Source of the DNA: Inquilinus limosus_F
GTDB lineage: Bacteria > Pseudomonadota > Alphaproteobacteria > DSM-16000 > Inquilinaceae
Direction: 5' to 3'
Length of the DNA stretch: 64,000 nucleotides
Assembly: GCF_051487185.1 (NCBI RefSeq)
Contig: NZ_JAHVDK010000010.1
Coordinates: 124,001 to 188,000 of the forward strand
This document shows, one piece after another, positions 24,753 to 33,015 of this stretch (the first letter of the stretch is position 1; every line of letters starts with the position of its first letter). The position numbers and the translations under genes are program-made. The notes below the pieces were generated by a model, which searched no databases, was not told the origin of the DNA, and saw only the letters and a program-made list of their open reading frames with translations.

Positions 24753-24840
24753 CGTCGGCTTCGCCTCCTCACGATGGCGGCGAGGAAGGATGGCTTGAAG
24801 GGTCTCGGCCCTGGAATGGCGGACGGACCGCGGGCCGCGT

Positions 24841-25608
24841 TCAGCCGCTGCCCGGTTTCGGCAGCCAGGGTGCGCGGTCGAGCCGTTCGCCGGTCTCGAT
24901 GTCGTACCAGCCCTGGACCGGGATCTTGTCGCTCGCGTCGAGATGCCAGTAGCGGCCGGCATCCGGGCCGTCCTCGGGCCACCAGGGCACGGGAGGCTTG
25001 TCGCCGTCCTTTCCGTCCTTGGCCGCCTTCTTCCGCCGTCCGAACCAGTCGGCGCCGGAATACTCCGGGTCCAGCCAGGCCGGGTCGGGGCGGATGCGCA
25101 GGTCGCGGCAGAGCTGGAAGACGATCGCCTCCAGCGAATGCTCGGAAAGGGCGAGGTCGGCGTCGATCACCGGGTCGTCGACCAGCCGCTTCCACATCGC
25201 GGCGATCTGCGCCTCGCAGGTCTCGGCATCGAGGTCGCGGTTGGCGGCGACCGAGCAGGCGACGGCGCGGGCCACCCGGTGGCGGCGCGTCTCCTTCGCC
25301 GCGGCGCTGTCGCGGGCGTGGATAGCGGCCTTTTCCGCCATCTCCTGGCGCTTCCGGGCGAGATGAAGCTTGAGCGCCAGCATGCGGCTGACACCGCGGC
25401 CGGCGCGCTCGAAAGCCAGCCCGAACTCCCTGGCCTTGGCGGCGTCGTCGGCCTTGATGGCGGCCATGGTGGCCTGATGCATCGCCTCCGCCTGCTCCAT
25501 CGCCATCTCGGCCAGCCGGTCGAGCATGCGCGAAGCCTGCTCGGCATCGGCCCGATCGGGGGCCGGCGCGGCGAGCTGCGGGGTGGGGATGGAGTGCGGC
25601 TTGTTCAT
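24841..25608 (-). CDS. Conserved-looking cytoplasmic protein, helical, unknown function
   Basis: The protein has 255 aa. The N-terminal half is a long helical, coiled-coil-prone region rich in A, E, R and M (ASRMLDRLAEMAMEQAEAMHQATMAA, then AFERAGRGVSRMLALKLHLARKRQEM). The middle is charged and has two cysteines. The C-terminal half is rich in W and P, ending IPVQGWYDIETGERLDRAPWLP. There is no signal peptide or recognised domain. An N-terminal start at 25608 or 25620 cannot be separated by ribosome-binding site. It is convergent with rsgA across a palindromic repeat. Confidence 0.65.
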   Translation of the reverse strand: MNKPHSIPTPQLAAPAPDRADAEQASRMLDRLAEMAMEQAEAMHQATMAAIKADDAAKAREFGLAFERAGRGVSRMLALKLHLARKRQEMAEKAAIHARDSAAAKETRRHRVARAVACSVAANRDLDAETCEAQIAAMWKRLVDDPVIDADLALSEHSLEAIVFQLCRDLRIRPDPAWLDPEYSGADWFGRRKKAAKDGKDGDKPPVPWWPEDGPDAGRYWHLDASDKIPVQGWYDIETGERLDRAPWLPKPGSG

Positions 25609-25711
25609 GGAACATATCATGAACGAGGTGCGCGGAGTTAAGCAATGAACATTGCGTTAACCCGCGCGCAAGGCCGTCCGGAGCGCCATACCCCAGTATC
25701 GCCGCGGCCCT

Positions 25712-26176
25712 CTAATGGTGCTGGCCACGGATCGCCGGAACCGTGAACGAAACGGCCTTGCCAGTGATCACGCGGTGCTCAGGCGTGGCAATCTCGATCA
25801 GCACCTTGTGCTCGCCTGCCGGGAGCCCCGCCAGGACAATGGCGCCCGTGGCACCGGCGTCAGCCCAGTGCCAGGGCAGATCATCGACCGTGACATGCAG
25901 ATGGCCCGCTCGGGGCGATACATCGCTTGCGCCTGAGCCGAAGATAGGCAGGATCCGGAAGTTCTCCGTCCGATACGGGATGATGGCCGTTCCGCCGGTG
26001 GCGAGCGGTTCGGCGACGGGCTGGTCGACGTGGAGTTTCGGTTCGGGCTCGTTCTGGATGGGAAGATACTGCGTCGGCCCGCTGCTCGGTGTTTCAGCCT
26101 GGACCGCCGAGCCCGCCACGATCAGAAGGGCGGTTGCGGCGAGTCCGAGGGCGGTGATCATGGCAAGCTTCGACAT
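25712..26176 (-). CDS. Exported DUF6130-like protein
   Basis: The protein has 154 aa with a signal peptide (MSKLAMITALGLAATALLIVAGSAVQA). The mature part contains AGHLHVTVDDLPWHWADAG and ends in a beta-strand-rich domain (VLAGLPAGEHKVLIEIATPEHRVI), consistent with a small immunoglobulin-like/cupredoxin-like secreted domain as in DUF6130. The histidine-rich HLHV...WHW and terminal GQHH could bind metal (inference). It is monocistronic, with 296 bp upstream before the DUF2798 gene on the other strand. Confidence 0.65.
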   Translation of the reverse strand: MSKLAMITALGLAATALLIVAGSAVQAETPSSGPTQYLPIQNEPEPKLHVDQPVAEPLATGGTAIIPYRTENFRILPIFGSGASDVSPRAGHLHVTVDDLPWHWADAGATGAIVLAGLPAGEHKVLIEIATPEHRVITGKAVSFTVPAIRGQHH

Positions 26177-26472
26177 CTCAGTGCTCCTTGATCTTGCGTG
26201 TCGGCAGGCCCAGTAACGGGCTGCCGCGAACGGCGAAGATCTGGGCTCGCCAAAGATGGGCCGGTACCTGGAGGAAATGAGAGCCAGCCTCTCGGTTCGC
26301 CTCGCCGCATCGGACTTGTCGGATCCGAGAGGTTGCCTCTCACATTCCTGCTCTCCGGCCTGGGGACGCGATGCGCGATATTCGGTGCCGACCAGCCGCC
26401 GGATCGCGAACCGTCGTGTTCAACGACGGCAGACTGGTCTCATCGGCATCAGCAAACGTCCGTGAGGGAGAC

Positions 26473-26694
26473 ATGAACACGCAATTGAAACGGAAAATCG
26501 CCTTCGCTCTGTCGATGGGCATCGTGACGACGGGAATCATCTCCTTCGTCCTTCTGGGTCTCAATTTGGGATTCCCGGAAGGATTCGCCCTGACATGGCT
26601 GCGTTCCTGGGCCACCGGGTATGTGATCGTCATTCCCGCCATCCTGCTGATCGGCCCGCGGCTGCAAGCGCAACTCGATCGCCTGATCAGCTGA
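26473..26694 (+). CDS. DUF2798 small membrane protein
   Basis: The protein has 73 aa and two membrane helices (IAFALSMGIVTTGIISFVLLGLNLGF and WLRSWATGYVIVIPAILLIGP), the size and pattern of DUF2798. The start at 26473 has GAGGGAG just upstream. The function is unknown; the family is often found next to LysR-type regulators and small efflux or redox genes. Here a LysR gene is convergent 77 bp downstream. The 296-bp upstream region shows no clear feature. Confidence 0.75.
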   Translation: MNTQLKRKIAFALSMGIVTTGIISFVLLGLNLGFPEGFALTWLRSWATGYVIVIPAILLIGPRLQAQLDRLIS

Positions 26695-26771
26695 GCTGGT
26701 CTCCGGAGGGGATCCGACATGCCAATGCCAAGTGGATTTGGCGAGCCCAAGACCCCGACTCTCGACTGCAG

Positions 26772-27692
26772 CTAAAGCGGCCCCGAAAGATCGTTGAGCC
26801 CATAACTGCCGCAGGCCGCGCGAAGCCGCGGCAGGGCCCAGTCGATGAAGGCGCGCACCTTCAGGGCGAGAAGCCCTTGGCGCGAATAGATCAGATGGAT
26901 CGGCCTCGGCTCGCCGCCATAACCTTTCAGGATCGGCACGAGCGCGCCTGAGGACAGCTCCTCGGGGATCTGATAGTCGAACAGGCGCGCGACACCGACG
27001 CCGGCCAGCGCCACGGCGACACAATTGGCCGCGGTATTGACCTCGATCCGGCCGCGGGGCACGGCTTCGATCTGCTCACCGTCGACATTGAACGCCCAGA
27101 AGAACGATCGGTTGTTGAACATGATGCCGTGATGGTTCGGCAGATCGGTGGGGTGTTGGGGCACGCCATGCCGATCCAGATAGGCCGGGCTGGCACAGGT
27201 CAGCAGGCGGAATTCGCCGGCCTTGACGGCGTAGAGGGAACTGTCGGCGAGCTCGCCGAGCCGAATGGCGATATCCACCTGCTCATTCACGAGATGGACG
27301 GAGCGATCTAACGACAGCAGGTTCAATGTCACGTCCGGGTGCTGATCCATGAATTGCAGCGCAATCGGCAGCACATACCGGGCGCCGAACTCCACGGGCA
27401 TCGTAATCGTCAGCGTGCCACGCGGCGCCTGATATTCGCCGGTGGCACGACGCTCGGCCTCCTCAAGGTCTGCCATGATTTTCCGAGCGGCTTCGACATA
27501 GTCGCGCCCCGCGTCGGTGAGTTGCAGGTTACGACTCGTGCGAATGATGAGGTTTGTGCCGAGGTGCCGCTCAAGATCAGCGACCTTGCGACTGACGCTG
27601 GGCAAAGGAGCGTTCAGCCGCCGGCTGCCAGCCGATAAGCTGCCGGCTTCAACCACCGCAAGCAGAACCCGCATCGCATCGAATCGATCCAT
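26772..27692 (-). CDS. LysR-family transcriptional regulator
   Basis: The protein has 306 aa. The N-terminal winged helix is MDRFDAMRVLLAVVEAGSLSAGSRRLNAPLPSVSRKVADLERHLG, with the LTTR helix-turn-helix at ~18-40. The effector-binding domain begins near residue 90 (GTLTITMPVEFGARYVLPIALQFM) and ends YSRQGLLALKVRAFIDWALP, as in the CrgA/AaeR-like subgroup. It lies downstream of the MocR gene on the same strand with 99 bp between. The target is not evident; the convergent DUF2798 gene is a candidate neighbour. Confidence 0.9.
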   Translation of the reverse strand: MDRFDAMRVLLAVVEAGSLSAGSRRLNAPLPSVSRKVADLERHLGTNLIIRTSRNLQLTDAGRDYVEAARKIMADLEEAERRATGEYQAPRGTLTITMPVEFGARYVLPIALQFMDQHPDVTLNLLSLDRSVHLVNEQVDIAIRLGELADSSLYAVKAGEFRLLTCASPAYLDRHGVPQHPTDLPNHHGIMFNNRSFFWAFNVDGEQIEAVPRGRIEVNTAANCVAVALAGVGVARLFDYQIPEELSSGALVPILKGYGGEPRPIHLIYSRQGLLALKVRAFIDWALPRLRAACGSYGLNDLSGPL

Positions 27693-27791
27693 CCGGCCCC
27701 GACGACTGGATTTTGATCGTCAAGGTAGCCCGATCGACTGTCGACGCCTAGGCTCGAGCGGCGGCCGGGCGGTCGGTCGTAAGATGGCTCC

Positions 27792-29198
27792 TCATGTGAA
27801 GCGTTCGATGATGCCGCAAAGACGGTCGCATGATCTCGCGAGGTGTTTTTGTGGCGCCGTCGCGATGCCCAAGAGCAGGCCGGACCGCGCGGAAGCCGGC
27901 GACGCGTACCAGAGCGACAGCGGGACGGGCGCCAATCCGAAGGCCAGCGCCTCCCTGGCGATGGACAGATCCGGTGTGCCGGCCGGCAGCCACAACAGCA
28001 CGGCCAGTCCGGCGACCGCGACCTCCCCGGCGCGCGGCCGAAGGCAGTCCAGCAATGCGTCGCGTTGGGCGGAATAGAGGCGCTTCGTCCGCCGGAGATG
28101 CCGTAGATAGTGGCCCTCGCGCATGAACGCCGCGGTTGCCAGCTGTATTCCTGGCCCAGGGGCCGGGGAGAGACACGCCGCGACCTCGGCGAACCGGGCC
28201 GCCAGTTGCGCCGGGGCGACGACAAACCCCAGGCGCCAGGTCGGGCTGATGGTCTTGCTGAAGGAGCCGATGTGAATCACGCGGCCGGCGCGGTCGAGCG
28301 AGGCCAGGGCCGGCGTGGCCCGCCCCTTCAGCTGCAGCTCGCCCAGATAGTCGTCCTCGATCACCCAGGTGCCTTCCTGGGCCGCCCAGTCGAGAAGGCG
28401 GAGACGCCGAGCCAGCGACAGGGTCGAGCCGAGAGGCGCCTGCTGACCCGGAGTGACGACAGCCAGCGCTGCATCCGGAGCGTGCTGCAGACCGTGGTCG
28501 ACATCGATGCCATCGGCGTCGACCGGGATCGGCGCGAGCGACAGCCGCGCGAGTTCCAGGCCATGCCGGGTGAACGGGAAACCGGGATCCTCCATCCAGG
28601 CCTTCCGCCCCTCGAGGCCGAGCACGCGGAGCGCCAGCCCGAGACCGCTGCTGTATCCGGCGGTGATGACGACCTGGGAGGGCGAGCACTCGACGCCGCG
28701 CGCGACGGCAAGGTAGGCGGCGATTTCCCGCCGCAGCTCGAACTCGCCGCGAGGATCGGGGTACATGGCCGGGGCGCTCGATTCCGCGCGAATGGCGTGT
28801 GAGCGGATCCTGGCGAAGAGCTTGGCGGGCAAGGTCTCCTGTGCGGGCACGCCCATCTGGAAGATCGCCGGCCCCGCGGTGAGTTCCCGATACATCTCCA
28901 TGAACGACCCGGGATCGGGCGGTTGCTCCTGCCGGACACCAAGGGGCGGCCGATCCGCGACGCGGGTGCCTGTGGCGCGCGACGCGACGATGAGCTGTGC
29001 GGCCGACAGCCTTTCATAGGCCGAACGCACCGTGCCTCGGGCCACGCCGAGCTGAGCCGCCAGGTCGAGCCAGGACGGCAGACGCGCTCCCGGCGCCAGC
29101 ACGCCGCTCTCGATCGCGGCGCTGATGCCCTTGCGGATCTGCTCGGCCAGCGGCGTCTTCGCGGATCGATCGAGCTCCAGGGGCAGGGTCTCGGTCAT
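27792..29198 (-). CDS. MocR/PdxR-type regulator (GntR HTH fused to aminotransferase fold)
   Basis: The protein has 468 aa. The N-terminal GntR winged helix is PLAEQIRKGISAAIESGVLAPGARLPSWLDLAAQLGVARGTVR (residues ~14-55). A fold-type-I aminotransferase domain follows, with the PLP-site lysine in GSFSKTISPTWRLGFV and the conserved YPDPRGEFELRREIAAYLAVARGV. Such proteins use PLP as a ligand to sense vitamin B6 or amino compounds and usually control a divergent gene. Here the cupin operon is divergent, with 91 bp between. The ATG at 29198 has AAGGAA upstream. A longer frame exists but reads into the intergenic region. Confidence 0.92.
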   Translation of the reverse strand: MTETLPLELDRSAKTPLAEQIRKGISAAIESGVLAPGARLPSWLDLAAQLGVARGTVRSAYERLSAAQLIVASRATGTRVADRPPLGVRQEQPPDPGSFMEMYRELTAGPAIFQMGVPAQETLPAKLFARIRSHAIRAESSAPAMYPDPRGEFELRREIAAYLAVARGVECSPSQVVITAGYSSGLGLALRVLGLEGRKAWMEDPGFPFTRHGLELARLSLAPIPVDADGIDVDHGLQHAPDAALAVVTPGQQAPLGSTLSLARRLRLLDWAAQEGTWVIEDDYLGELQLKGRATPALASLDRAGRVIHIGSFSKTISPTWRLGFVVAPAQLAARFAEVAACLSPAPGPGIQLATAAFMREGHYLRHLRRTKRLYSAQRDALLDCLRPRAGEVAVAGLAVLLWLPAGTPDLSIAREALAFGLAPVPLSLWYASPASARSGLLLGIATAPQKHLARSCDRLCGIIERFT

Positions 29199-29289
29199 GG
29201 TTCCTTGGTACACGAGTTTTGTCGATTCCTGGTGCTGTTTTATGAACCAGGCAGAGGTCACCTACGCGGGGGAAAGGAGAACCACCGCC

Positions 29290-29694
29290 ATGACCATCAA
29301 ATCGATCATCCTCGCGGCCTCTCTCGCCGTCGCCGCGCCGGCTGCGGCCCACGGCCCGGGCGAGACCGTCACGACGAATTTCGAGCACGCAATCCCCAAC
29401 ATCCCGGGCAAGTCGCTGGTCGCCCTGGTCGTCGACTACGCGCCGGGCGGGGCCTCGCCGTCCCACATCCATGCGAAGTCGGCGTTCATCTACGGCCATG
29501 TCCTCTCGGGCGAGATCGAGTCCCGCGTGAATGACGGGCCCAGCCGGGTCTACCGCGCCGGCGAGAGCTTCTACGAGCCGCCGGGGTCCAGCCATCCCGT
29601 CAGCCGCAATGCGAGTGCGACCCGGCCTGCAAGGCTGCTCGCCGTGTTCATCGTCGATACCGACGACAAGGTCCTGACCACCCCCGTCAACTGA
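29290..29694 (+). CDS. Exported small cupin protein
   Basis: The protein has 134 aa with a signal peptide ending APAAAHG. The cupin core has the two motifs PSHIHAKSAFIYGHVLSGEIE (motif 1, with H-x-H metal ligands) and FYEPPGSSHPVSRNAS (motif 2). Single-domain cupins bind a metal and may act as dioxygenases or sugar/oxidant binders. The ATG at 29290 has GGAAAGGAG upstream. It heads an operon with the AhpD-like and epimerase genes. A weak promoter, TTGTCG-16 bp-TATGAA, is visible in the divergent region. Confidence 0.85.
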   Translation: MTIKSIILAASLAVAAPAAAHGPGETVTTNFEHAIPNIPGKSLVALVVDYAPGGASPSHIHAKSAFIYGHVLSGEIESRVNDGPSRVYRAGESFYEPPGSSHPVSRNASATRPARLLAVFIVDTDDKVLTTPVN

Positions 29695-29721
29695 ATGCCG
29701 TTTCGCAAGGAGTGCGGTCAC

Positions 29722-30180
29722 ATGAGCAAGCGTCTCGACTACAATCAGATTGCGCCGGCAGGCGTGAAGGCTCTGGACGGCGTCTATGGCTACGTCATGC
29801 AGAGCGGCCTGCCCGCGACGCTCGTGGAGCTGGTCTACCTGCGCATCTCGCAGATCAACAACTGCGCCTACTGCCTCGACATGCACATGCGCGACCTGCT
29901 GAAGAAGGGGCAGAAGATCGAGAAGCTCGCGCTGGTGCAGGCCTGGGCGGAAGCCGGGAAGCTGTTCGACGAGCGGGAGCGTGCCGCCCTCGCCTGGGCC
30001 GAGACGGTGACGCGCGTCTCCGAGACCGGCGTGCCCGATGAGGCCTACGAAGCCGCGCGTGCGGTGTTCGAGGAGCGGGAGCTCGTCGATCTCACCATCG
30101 CGATCGGCCTGATGAACACCTACAACCGCATGGCGATCAGCTTCCGCAACACGCCCCAGGCGGTCCTGGCCGCTCAGTAA
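29722..30180 (+). CDS. Carboxymuconolactone decarboxylase/AhpD-like protein
   Basis: The protein has 152 aa. The AhpD active-site motif is present as INNCAYCLDMHMRD (C-x-x-C plus H, near residues 46-58), so a thiol peroxidase or disulfide-cycling activity is more likely than lactone decarboxylation. It is all-helical. The ATG at 29722 has AAGGAG upstream. It sits between the cupin and NAD-epimerase genes, and the three probably form one oxidative or aromatic-stress operon controlled by the MocR-type regulator. Confidence 0.9.
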   Translation: MSKRLDYNQIAPAGVKALDGVYGYVMQSGLPATLVELVYLRISQINNCAYCLDMHMRDLLKKGQKIEKLALVQAWAEAGKLFDERERAALAWAETVTRVSETGVPDEAYEAARAVFEERELVDLTIAIGLMNTYNRMAISFRNTPQAVLAAQ

Positions 30181-30193
30181 CAGGGAGGTGCTC

Positions 30194-31111
30194 GTGAAGA
30201 TCTTCGTTGCAGGCGCCACGGGCGCCATCGGCTTGCCGCTCGTGCGCGCGCTGTGCACGCTCGGCCACCAGGTGACCGGCATGACCCGGGCCGGCCGGGG
30301 CGTGGATCGGCTGCGCGAGCTGGGGGCCACGGCATCCTTCGCGGATGCCTTCGACCCGAAGGCCGTGCGAGCCGCGATCGAGGCAGCCTCGCCCGATGTC
30401 GTGATCGACCAGCTGACCTGGCTCCCCGCCAATCCCGCCGACATCATCAAGTCCCTGCCGAACGACACGCGGCTCCATCGCGAGGGCGGCGGCAATCTCC
30501 TCGCCGCCGCCCGGGAGCTGGGAGTCGGACGCTACATCCTGCAGTCCCGCGGCTTTTACCTGGATGCTCCCGCGGGCCGGCTCGCCGATGAGAGCGCCAG
30601 GCTCAGATACGATGCGCCCGGCGAGATCGGCGAGGGCACGCGCGTCATGGGCGAGTACGAGGACCGGGTCCTCGGGGCGCCGTCGATGGACGGGGTCGTC
30701 CTGCGCTACGGCTTCTTCTACGGCCCCGGCACCTGGTACCGGCCGGACGGGGCGATTGCGGATCAGGTGCGCAAGGGCGAGGCGAGGATCATCGGAGACG
30801 GAAATGCCGTCTGGTCGTTCGTCCACATCGATGACGCGGTCGCGGCGACCGTCGCCTCGCTGACGGCCGATCCGGGCGTCTACAATGTCGTCGACGACGA
30901 TCCGCAACCCGTCGCGGAATGGCTGCCGGCCTTCGCCCGCTGGGTCGATGCGCCGGAGCCGCCGCGGATGAGCGTGGAGGAGGCACTGACGACCGCCGGC
31001 GAAGAAGCCATCTATTACCACACGCGCCTGACCGGGGCTTCCAACAGCAGGGCGAAGACGGAACTCGGGTTCAAGCCGCGGCCGCTGCTGTGGAAGTGGT
31101 CTGGGGCATAG
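30194..31111 (+). CDS. NAD(P)-dependent epimerase/NmrA-like oxidoreductase
   Basis: The protein has 305 aa. An extended SDR Rossmann fold is shown by KIFVAGATGAIGLPLVRAL (G-x-x-G-x-x-G). The middle has the Y-x-x-x-K-less region YILQSRGFYLD, so it is an atypical SDR that may not use the usual catalytic Tyr-Lys pair. The C-terminal NVVDDDPQPVAEWLPAFARW is typical of the family. The GTG at 30194, preceded by AGGGAGG, is preferred over GTG 30188. It is last in the cupin operon. Confidence 0.85.
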   Translation: MKIFVAGATGAIGLPLVRALCTLGHQVTGMTRAGRGVDRLRELGATASFADAFDPKAVRAAIEAASPDVVIDQLTWLPANPADIIKSLPNDTRLHREGGGNLLAAARELGVGRYILQSRGFYLDAPAGRLADESARLRYDAPGEIGEGTRVMGEYEDRVLGAPSMDGVVLRYGFFYGPGTWYRPDGAIADQVRKGEARIIGDGNAVWSFVHIDDAVAATVASLTADPGVYNVVDDDPQPVAEWLPAFARWVDAPEPPRMSVEEALTTAGEEAIYYHTRLTGASNSRAKTELGFKPRPLLWKWSGA

Positions 31112-31216
31112 ACGGAGTTGTCGGGCGCGGGAACCACCCGTGCCGTCCTTTCCAGATCATCCTCCGCTTACGAGCGGAGAACCGGATCGGGCGTTGTCGC
31201 CTCGACTGGGCGCCAA

Positions 31217-31903
31217 CTAGGCCCGGCTCAGGACATCCCGGAGCGGTCGGGGCTGGCGGTCGAGGTCCAGCGCGAGAACGAAGAGGCTTGCGTAGCGCAG
31301 CTTCCGGCGTGCGCCTGCCCCCAGGAATCTGCGAAACTGATCGACGAAGCAGGCGTCCCGCCATGCGGCTTGCCTCTGGAGCGTGCGAAACGAAGCAAGG
31401 TCTCCCTCTTCCGCCAGTATCGTTTCAATGGCGTCGGGTCCGACCGCGCGAATGAGCTCGTCTTCCAGGTCGCGGTCGCAAACGAAGAATCCCTCTCTTT
31501 CGAGTTCACTGCGTGTATCGGGCTGCGCGTAGCCAGCCCGCGCCAATTCACGGCAAAAGTGCCGCTCTTCGGCAGCATCACACAAGCCGCTGACGCGCAG
31601 TCCGACGCCAGTCGGCCCGAAACGAGCAAGGAACCTCGACACCGACCGAGCGCCGCCGATGGGTACCACGACCACGCCTTCCTTCGTCAGGTCTCTTGCC
31701 TGGAGGCTTGCCAGAGTCTCGACTGCAATCTGGTCGCTGATCCCCTCGACCAGCACAATGGAACGAGCGTGTCGGGCGCATTCCAGCGCAGCTGCGGTTG
31801 CTCGAAGCGGAGCATCAGCCCCGCTCGCGTATCCGGGAACGGAAAGCTCCCGGCGGCGGCGCCCCGCGCCGGTGAGGTGGCCCCTCGATCGCGTCGGCGC
31901 CAT
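31217..31903 (-). CDS. Stand-alone TOPRIM-domain protein of OLD-nuclease type
   Basis: The protein has 228 aa from ATG 31903. TOPRIM glutamate motif I is SIVLVEGISDQIAVETLA. The downstream acidic motif is in SGLCDAAEERHFCRELARAGY, followed by the family blocks GFFVCDRDLEDELIRAVG, FRTLQRQAAWR and RKLRYASLFVLALDLD. OLD-family nucleases normally carry an ABC-type ATPase before TOPRIM; this one has only the TOPRIM part, a form known in its own right. Nuclease activity and partner are not evident. The first ~25 residues are basic with no similarity. Confidence 0.8.
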   Translation of the reverse strand: MAPTRSRGHLTGAGRRRRELSVPGYASGADAPLRATAAALECARHARSIVLVEGISDQIAVETLASLQARDLTKEGVVVVPIGGARSVSRFLARFGPTGVGLRVSGLCDAAEERHFCRELARAGYAQPDTRSELEREGFFVCDRDLEDELIRAVGPDAIETILAEEGDLASFRTLQRQAAWRDACFVDQFRRFLGAGARRKLRYASLFVLALDLDRQPRPLRDVLSRA

Positions 31904-32091
31904 ATCTGCGGCTTTACTGGTCAACCCGGCCCCCCTTGCTTTCCGACGGGTTCGGAAATGTACATATCTCGGGGGCCCCCTGGCTACGGATGAGGGGATC
32001 GAAAGTGCTCGGCTGGTCTCACAGCCCCCATGCGCGTCGCCCTGGCGCCGCTCTCTAGTACTTCGACCAGATGGCGGTCTAGCTCGTGATC

Positions 32092-32127
32092 GTTTCAGGC
32101 CAAAGCGATGACGCTTCGGCCTGAAAC
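32092..32127. repeat. 16-bp near-perfect palindrome
   Basis: GTTTCAGGCCAAAGCG (32092-32107) pairs with CGCTTCGGCCTGAAAC (32112-32127) around ATGA with a single mismatch. On the minus strand the mismatch becomes a G-U pair, so the stem would be continuous in RNA made from the VOC side. No T-run follows, so it is not a classic terminator. Confidence 0.7.
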
Positions 32128-32160
32128 CACGAGGAAGGTCCGATCAAGGGCTCGTCGGCC

Positions 32161-32562
32161 TCACACCGGATTCGAGATCTCGATCAGGTTCTCGTCCGGG
32201 TCGCGGAGATAGACCGAGCGGATCGGGCCGGTGGCGCCGGTGCGGGGGACCGGGCCTTCCTCGATGGCGATACCGAGGCCCTGGAGATGGGCGATGACCT
32301 CGTCCAGCGGCGTCGCGGCGATGAAGCAGAGATCGGCCGAGCCCGGCGTCGGCCGCAGCGCCTTCGGCTCGAACTCACGCCCCGCCTGGTGCAGGTTGAT
32401 CTTCTGGTCGCCGAAGCGCAGCGCCTTCCGGCGACTTCCTTCCGGTGTGTTGGGGCCGAAGGTCTCGACCGTCATGCCGAGCGCGCTTGTGTAGAAGTCG
32501 CAAGTCCTCTCGATGCTGGCCACGGTCAGCACCAGATGGTCGAGATGGTCGATCCGGATCAT
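32161..32562 (-). CDS. VOC (glyoxalase-like) family protein
   Basis: The protein has 133 aa. Two beta-alpha-beta-beta-beta units are readable (IDHLDHLVLTVASIERTCDFYTSALGM and the second half with FIAATPLDEVIAHLQGLGI ... SVYLRDPDENLIEISN). Metal ligands H8, H56-type and E at the end of RDPDENLIEI are consistent with VOC dioxygenase/glyoxalase folds. The substrate is unknown. It is the last gene of a putative SDR-Atu4866-VOC operon. Confidence 0.9.
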   Translation of the reverse strand: MIRIDHLDHLVLTVASIERTCDFYTSALGMTVETFGPNTPEGSRRKALRFGDQKINLHQAGREFEPKALRPTPGSADLCFIAATPLDEVIAHLQGLGIAIEEGPVPRTGATGPIRSVYLRDPDENLIEISNPV

Positions 32563-32636
32563 GCGGGTGTTCCTTCAGCGGTCCGATACCTCGAAGGTGG
32601 CGAAGCCTCCTTGCGAGCACTACCCCGCTGCGACCG

Positions 32637-33005
32637 TCAGCGCCACCGGCCCTCGCGGCGGAACACGTCGCCCCCGACCTCGAGCACCCCGTCGGCGACG
32701 GTGCCCAGGGCGGTGAACCCGGAATCGTCGGCGAAGAAGAGCTGGCCCGGACCTCGGATCTCCCAGCGGCCGGTATAGGCGCTGCGCCGGGCGCCGCGCG
32801 CCTCATCGTAGCGGCCGCCGGGCAGCAGCTCGAGCCGGATGTGACCGTTCTCGGTCACCCACATGCCGACGAGATCGGCTTCGAAGACAGGGCGGTCGGA
32901 GCTGGTCATGTCGATGGCCTGCGCTGGAATGGTTTGGGACCGGGCCTCGGCGGCCGGAGCGGACAGCGCCGCCCAGGCTGCCAGGGCGATGCGGGAGAAC
33001 GCCAC
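32637..33005 (-). CDS. Atu4866-domain exported protein
   Basis: The protein has 122 aa with a signal peptide (ALAAWAALSAPAAEARS). The Atu4866 signature is GMWVTENGHIRLELLPGGRYDEARGARRSAYTGRWEI followed by the strand DDSGFTALGTVADGVLEVGG. Proteins of this domain are small beta-barrels of unknown function, often encoded beside an SDR and a LysR gene, as here. Start 33005 overlaps nothing and follows the SDR stop by 10 bp. Confidence 0.85.
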   Translation of the reverse strand: MAFSRIALAAWAALSAPAAEARSQTIPAQAIDMTSSDRPVFEADLVGMWVTENGHIRLELLPGGRYDEARGARRSAYTGRWEIRGPGQLFFADDSGFTALGTVADGVLEVGGDVFRREGRWR

Positions 33006-33015
33006 CGCGGCCTCC

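Noticed and set aside
26177..26472. Short coding frames in the 296-bp gap before the DUF2798 gene
   Set aside because: Frames lack family similarity and ribosome-binding sites, and overlap each other on both strands.
31112..32160. Genomic-island boundary near the TOPRIM gene
   Set aside because: No integrase, transposase, tRNA-end duplication or clear direct repeats flank it.
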